Origin: Numida meleagris
Lineage: Eukaryota > Chordata > Aves > Galliformes > Numididae
Direction of reading: 5' to 3'
DNA length: 64,000 bases
NCBI RefSeq assembly: GCF_002078875.1
Contig: NC_034409.1
Location: 66,184,235-66,248,234 of the forward strand
Positions 59,050 through 64,000 of this stretch are shown piece by piece. Within the stretch, counting starts at the first letter, position 1. The number at the start of each line of letters is the position of its first letter. The notes beneath the pieces are model-generated. The model searched no databases and was not told the origin of the DNA. It worked only from the letters and a program-made list of their open reading frames with translations. A program made the position numbers and the translations under genes.

Positions 59050-61310
59050 TACACTTGAATTCTGTGAAAGTGTTTTGACAAGTTTTCCTTTCCAAAGGTT
59101 AAGGAGTACATGCTTTGCTGTTTTATGGTGACGTTAGTCTCATAGTGAATAGTCTTTGATTAATCTTAATTTAAAAGGTTGCCTCTCACAATAAGCATTC
59201 TTTTACTTAAACATCTGCCTCTTACTTTTATAGGCATCTTCCTGTACATAAAAGGGTGTTGCTTGATCCCAGGAGCAATCCACTTACAATGTAGAACTGC
59301 CAGGTGACATTCTCAATTGCAGTGTGTGATGCTTTCCTTTGCTTTGTTGCTCCCTACTATATAATCCTAAGCATCTTGAACTTTAGTACTTTGGTCAAAA
59401 TCTGTTTCTGAAGGCAAGAGCTACAACTGGAGTCATTCTCAGCTTGTTATTCATGTTCTAGTTTCAAACATCACAACATGGAAATCACAATTAGATTGGA
59501 AATTGTTTCTTGTTAAACTACCACATCCTCTTCACGCAAGAAGAGAGGAAATAAGTGAAAGTTTAGGAGAGAAAAAGACACATGTCTGGAACTTAGAGCA
59601 GGTTCTGGTCCTGCTACTTTCAGTTTAATTCAAGGACATGAGCATGACTTCTCTATCTCCCAGAGAGTGGCCTGGTAAGCAGACTTGTTATTCTGTAGTA
59701 ACATGCAAGGTTGCATCTCACTGCTGTGGATTTTCATAGAGACAATAGGAGAACACCAAAGCAGGAATTTAAATCTGTTGTTGAGGTGTTGTGTTTGTTC
59801 TAAGTACTAGGTAGCGTCTAAAAACTTAATTTGACTGAAGTTCAAGCCTTTCTACTAACTTTGGTTAGTCGGCTGTATCCTAAGAAATCCAAAGAGTTAA
59901 TGCTTTCTGGTTTAAAAGAAAAAAAAATTCCAGGTACACCTAGTTGTATCTGTTAAACTGTGAGAGATATACAATCTAAACCTGTGTATAGTTCATGGCC
60001 AGTTACCTTCAGGGAACAGTTGCCATTTATTAACCAAGAATACTTTGACATTGTTATTGCTTACAATATGGTACCACTATTTTAAGAGACTGTCAGCAAG
60101 GTTATAGAAAAGACATCTCTGCAGTAGACGTCACTAGGCGAGACTTTACTGGATTACTTTAAAACTATTTCCTTTTCATGTTTCAAGCCAATTTCAAGGT
60201 ACAGGCTATTCTAGCTGCCACCTTTCTGGTTTGCTTAATTATAAAGCTGAAAAGGTGAAGTTCAGTTCCCTAAAATGACTGTAATTTTCCCTGGAGTCCT
60301 TTTGGATGCTGCTACCAGCCTTTGGTTTCCATCTCTCTGGCTGCTGTGTCCTGGCTTCCTTTGGCTGTTACTTCTACTCTTCGTGTTACCATTACCAGCT
60401 CTGACAGCACTAGTGTGCCATTTCCAGTCTATTTTAACAAACAGATTTAGCTTCTGTGGCCCCCTGTTGTTCTCAGCTTTGCCCCTGTGGTGTTGGTCTT
60501 GGCACATTAAAACATCTTTCAGAAAACTTGCACTTCGTGCTTAGACTAACAAGGATTCTGCAGCTACCATAATCCCACTCCAAGCAAATTTCAGCACATT
60601 TCTCATATGCTAATGCATCCTCTTCAACTATGTGACAATTTGCAGGAAAATGACATATCTGATGTGGAGTAATTTAGTGTGAAACTCATGATGCCAAAGT
60701 TGGTATTTGTAAATAGATCTAGAGAAATATCTCCAAGATGCATGTGTGTGATACACCCGTCATTAGCATCTAGTTTACCTGCACGCCTGGAAGTCCGTTC
60801 TGTGAAAGCCTTGTGACCTGTGTACCTGCCACCCGGCAGCGGGGCCGCCAGGGGGAGCTGCGAGGAAGAGAAACACCGGGGTGTGCTTCTCAGAAGCACT
60901 TCACTGTTGGTCGGTTTGCTGTGTACTTCTGTCGAATCTCTGTAAATTTTAATTTAGACTGGTGAACTGCCTTGCAGTTTTAAACCAGTAAATGAGTGTT
61001 GAACTTTTTACAGAGTGGCACTCAATGTGAGACACGTGGAGCTGGCTTGTCTCTCAGCTGGCAGCATTCAAAGCAGTCATGCTGAAATTTGAAGATGAAG
61101 AAATTCAGCTTTCAACTTGCGACCATGTGGTTGCCTCACCATCTTCTTTTCTCCCGTCATTCAAAAGCTCTTCCACTAAAATCAGAGAAAGCAAGATTTA
61201 ATGTTTATACTTCTTTAACGTAAAAGACATTTTTGGTTAAAAAAAAAAAAGATGTCCCCCTCCCCCAATCCCATTATGTCTGTCTTTAAAAGTATATGTC
61301 GTTTTCCTCT
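59050..61310. other. intergenic, no gene recognised
   Basis: AT-rich sequence after the GOLT1B 3' end. An 89-codon hydrophobic open stretch at 60275-60544 and a 91-codon one at 60624-60899 have no recognisable family or signals. Confidence 0.5.
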
Positions 61311-61315
61311 TCAAA

Positions 61316-61935
61316 CAGAATCACAGAATCATAGTGGTTAGAAGGTACCTCTGGAGATCATCCAGTGCAAAGCCCCTGATAAAGCAGGTTCCCTACCGTA
61401 GGTTGCACAGGAAAGTGTTCAGGAGGATTTAGAATATCTCCAGAGAAGATGACTCCACCACCTCTCTGGGCAGCCTGTTCCAGTGCTCTGTCATCCTCAG
61501 AGTAAAGAATTTATTCTTCATGCTCAGCTGAAACTTCCTCTGTTCCTGTTTGTGCCCACTGCCCCTTGTCCTGTCGCTGGCCACCACCAAGAAGAGCCTG
61601 GTCCCATTCACTTGACTCCCACCCATTAGATATTCATAAGCATTGATAATATCCCCTTCTCTGTCTTCTCCAGTCGGAACAGTTCCAGCTCTTTCAGCCT
61701 TTCCTTGTAAGGAGATGCTCCAGGCCCTCGTCAACTTTATGGCCCTCCACTGGACTTCCCCGAGTAGTTCCCTGTCTTTCTTGAACTCAGAAGCCCAGAA
61801 CTGGATGCAGTACTCCAGAAGTGGCCTCAGCAGTACTGTAGAGGGGGAAGATCGCATCCCTTGACCTGCTCTTTTCAAGGCACCCCAGGATACCACTGGC
61901 ATTCTTGGCCACACGAGCACACTGCTGTCTCATAT
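61316..61935 (-). repeat. CR1 LINE, about 620-bp 3' part
   Basis: An inverted CR1. It opens with CAGAATCACAGAATCATAGT and GGAGATCATCCAGTGC, and continues through the antisense of the reverse-transcriptase tail. The minus strand keeps a 163-codon open frame (61429-61920) with EYCIQFWASEFKKDRELLGE and [18 protein letters not shown], one of the best preserved in the window but without catalytic domains. Confidence 0.93.
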
Positions 61936-63630
61936 CACTGTCATGTGCGTGCATGTGGATGTGCACATGCATGTCTCCATGAGACGTGTCATGCCTCACT
62001 ACCAGCTGAACATGGAAACAGGAGAGCTGCAGTTGCATTCTTACATGCAGGACAGAGACATCCAGGTCTCAAGGGGGAACCAAGCTGGGTTTCAGCAGAC
62101 AAGCAGCAGGAATTGAATCCCCAAGTTCTGGAGCTCATCAAAGGCAACAGCCTTATAATATCCCTTAACATGGTCCCTCTAGTATCAGGAAATGCAGGAA
62201 CTACTGAGTCTTCCAGGTGGCCTGGCTAGCTGGCCTTTATGATGAGCTACGGAGTGTATGTGAAAGATTATCCTAATATTTCTGCCTCCTTTCTTTCCCA
62301 ATCCCCCAAAATAAAAAGACAATAGCTCGGTTTCCCCTCTTCCATTTCTTCCAGCAGGTGTGGGAGTGGGGAGGAAAGAAGCAACTCAGCAGTTATGGCA
62401 TCTTAGGAATTACCTGAGATAGGGGAAAATGGGCTGACAGAGAGTCATCTCCCTTCCCTGAAAAGGTGGAAGAGTGGGTCAGTTTTGACAAAGGCTCAGG
62501 AATCACTTGGTAACGAAGAGTTCTGTGGAGCCGGCTGAGGCGAATTCTGCTGCCAGCTGGGCCTCCGCCCTGCTGCACAGCCTGCAGCTGCCCCCACACC
62601 ATGCTTTCTTCCTCTGGTGACACCTAACCTCCGCCAAAGAGTCTCCTTGAAGCCTTCAGTCTATCAGCATCGTGTACATTTTCCCTCCTGAGGTGCAGAG
62701 GGCACTGGCCCCAGACAGCAGAGCTGTGCGGCAGGCAGCAGCTGAGGCAGGGTGGGGACCCGCACCGCCACCATGCACAGCTGAGGAGGCCGTGAGGAGA
62801 AGCAGGAAGGTGAGTGGCTAGAAAATTAGCTGGAATCAACACTGGGAACAAACTCTGTTCCTGATTAACTCCTGGGTTGTTTTCCTTGCCTCTCAGGGCA
62901 GAAATAAGTGACAGGCTCACAAAGTACTTATTGTGTAAAAATGCTGTTTCCCCAATGGGTGGGAACGAAGCAGCAGGAGGCATTGTGTTTACTCCCAACT
63001 TCCATTACCCTTGCACATAAAAACCTTTCCCCTTCAGCCTTTTTCTTGGTGTTCTCCTGGTTGTCAGGTGCTCTGTTACCATGTTCCCCTTCATCTTCTT
63101 TTATGATGTTTTTAAATGTCTCTTTCTCTGAATATGATTGTGCAATCTGTAGTCCTTTACGGTGATGCCAGCTTAAGCACTTTCCACCCTTCAGCATCTA
63201 CAACAATTGCTTCCTCCTCCTACGCTTTTTATCAGGGATTTTTTAAACCCAGATCACTCTGGTAATCCATTTTACAACACAGCCCACACACAGTCAAGTA
63301 GGTGCATCCGAGGAGGTGGCAGAATGGCATGAGGATAGGCATGAGGAAGCAAGTGCTGGGAAAGGGTGCTACTACAAACAGATCTTCTCTGCAGATTACG
63401 CTGAAACCTTACATCTCACTCAAGAACTTCTTCGGAGTGGTGACATGAGCTTGTAACTGAAAGAGGCTCCAGTGCCTTCATCTTTCCATTTCTGCAAAGA
63501 ATCCTATTTGTTTATTTTCCAAAAAAGAGACCAGGAGTTGGAACCACCAGTTTCTGTGTATTATTTCAGCTTCTCTCATTATTTGATTATATGTCCAAGG
63601 CACTAAACAACCTGTCCTCTGAAATACAAG
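61936..63630. other. intergenic, nothing recognised
   Basis: Mixed-composition sequence between the CR1 and the mariner fragment. A moderately GC-rich patch at about 62500-62810 has short open stretches on both strands and no recognisable protein. Confidence 0.45.
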
Positions 63631-63715
63631 TACTGTTCTGAAAGTAATGCCTCCTATTTTATTATATTGGCCCATGATGTCAGAGGTGGGTGTTGGTGGT
63701 ATGGCAGTGGAAGCT
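63631..63715. mobile_element. mariner-type end fragment
   Basis: Starts TACTGTTCTGAAAGTAATGC and continues CTCCTATTTTATTATATTGG. This matches, in inverse orientation, the right end of the mariner element at 34479-35025, including the words around CCCATGATGTCAGAGG. It is cut off after GGAAGCT by the LTR that begins at 63716. Confidence 0.8.
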
Positions 63716-64000
63716 TGTCATGGTTTTATGATTTTCGGTTATTGGTACTCCACATCATAACATCATGTAGTGAATGTACCTGATCCTCAGAAGAGAAGGA
63801 CTACTACAGTCCCCACGGTACTTTGCTCCTATGTTACCATTTTCCAGCTGGAGGGAAAAGATAAAAGCTCACAGTATAAAAACTTGCAGATCACGAGACC
63901 TCGTTCCTTTTTCCGCCGTCTCTCGTCTTGGCAGCACCTCGCTCTCCAGCCGTCTTATCGTCGGTAGTAGAGTAAGGCCTACCTTGATTTTGGGACATTC
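63716..64000 (+). mobile_element. ERV LTR, 5' part, continuing beyond the window
   Basis: Starts TGTCATGGTTTTATGATTTT directly at the break in the mariner sequence. It holds a TATA box, CAGTATAAAAACTTGC (TATAAAA at 63875-63881), followed by a CT-rich, CG-containing stretch typical of an LTR R region. The right end is outside the window, so solo LTR and full provirus cannot be told apart. Confidence 0.7.

Noticed and set aside
60275..60544. 89-codon hydrophobic open frame, considered as a small secreted peptide gene such as spexin, the expected next gene after GOLT1B
   Set aside because: No spexin core (NWTPQAMLYLKGAQ) or cleavage sites. The hydrophobicity comes from CT-rich sequence. SPX presumably lies beyond the window.
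61429..61920. 163-codon minus-strand open frame as a possible gene
   Set aside because: The translation is the tail of CR1 reverse transcriptase ([10 protein letters not shown] and related words), so it is part of a LINE copy.

Overview
This is a piece of a bird nuclear genome, most likely chicken or a close galliform relative. Three things point there: many CR1 LINE tails (the avian signature ending in repeats of ATTCTATG), a mariner-type element with the look of the chicken Galluhop family, and ERVL-like solo LTRs. The genes are intron-rich with GT-AG splicing. Gene order matches the known vertebrate block PYROXD1 - RECQL - GOLT1B (human 12p12.1). No bacterial, phage or CRISPR features are present.

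Layout. Positions 1-9980 are gene-poor and hold five CR1 pieces and one doubtful minus-strand terminal exon (about 2100-2640). PYROXD1 follows on the plus strand: 12 coding exons from 10173 to 24431, giving 499 residues, with its first exon in a CpG island. RECQL is on the minus strand and convergent with PYROXD1. Its 14 coding exons run from 43840 down to 28010 and give 661 residues, and a non-coding first exon lies near 45525. GOLT1B is on the plus strand with 5 exons from 46089 to 56518 (138 residues) and a long 3'UTR. RECQL and GOLT1B are head to head and share one CpG-island promoter (about 45530-46480). From about 59050 to the end no gene is recognisable. That stretch holds a large CR1 copy and, at the right edge, an LTR inserted in a mariner end.

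Exon boundaries were set by hand from GT-AG sites, reading-frame phase and resemblance to the known vertebrate proteins. All three coding sequences close in frame without a stop. The products act separately: PYROXD1 is an FAD oxidoreductase linked to protection of the tRNA ligase complex, RECQL is a 3'-5' DNA helicase for genome maintenance, and GOLT1B is a four-span Golgi/ER membrane protein of vesicle traffic. They are linked by position, not by pathway.

I found no undescribed multi-gene system. The points most worth a second look are two Golgi-stress-type ACGTGGC motifs in the RECQL/GOLT1B promoter, phenylalanine in place of tyrosine at the RECQL strand-separation pin (residue 564), a sense-oriented solo LTR with a perfect target-site duplication in a RECQL intron, and a perfect 19-bp hairpin in RECQL intron 10.
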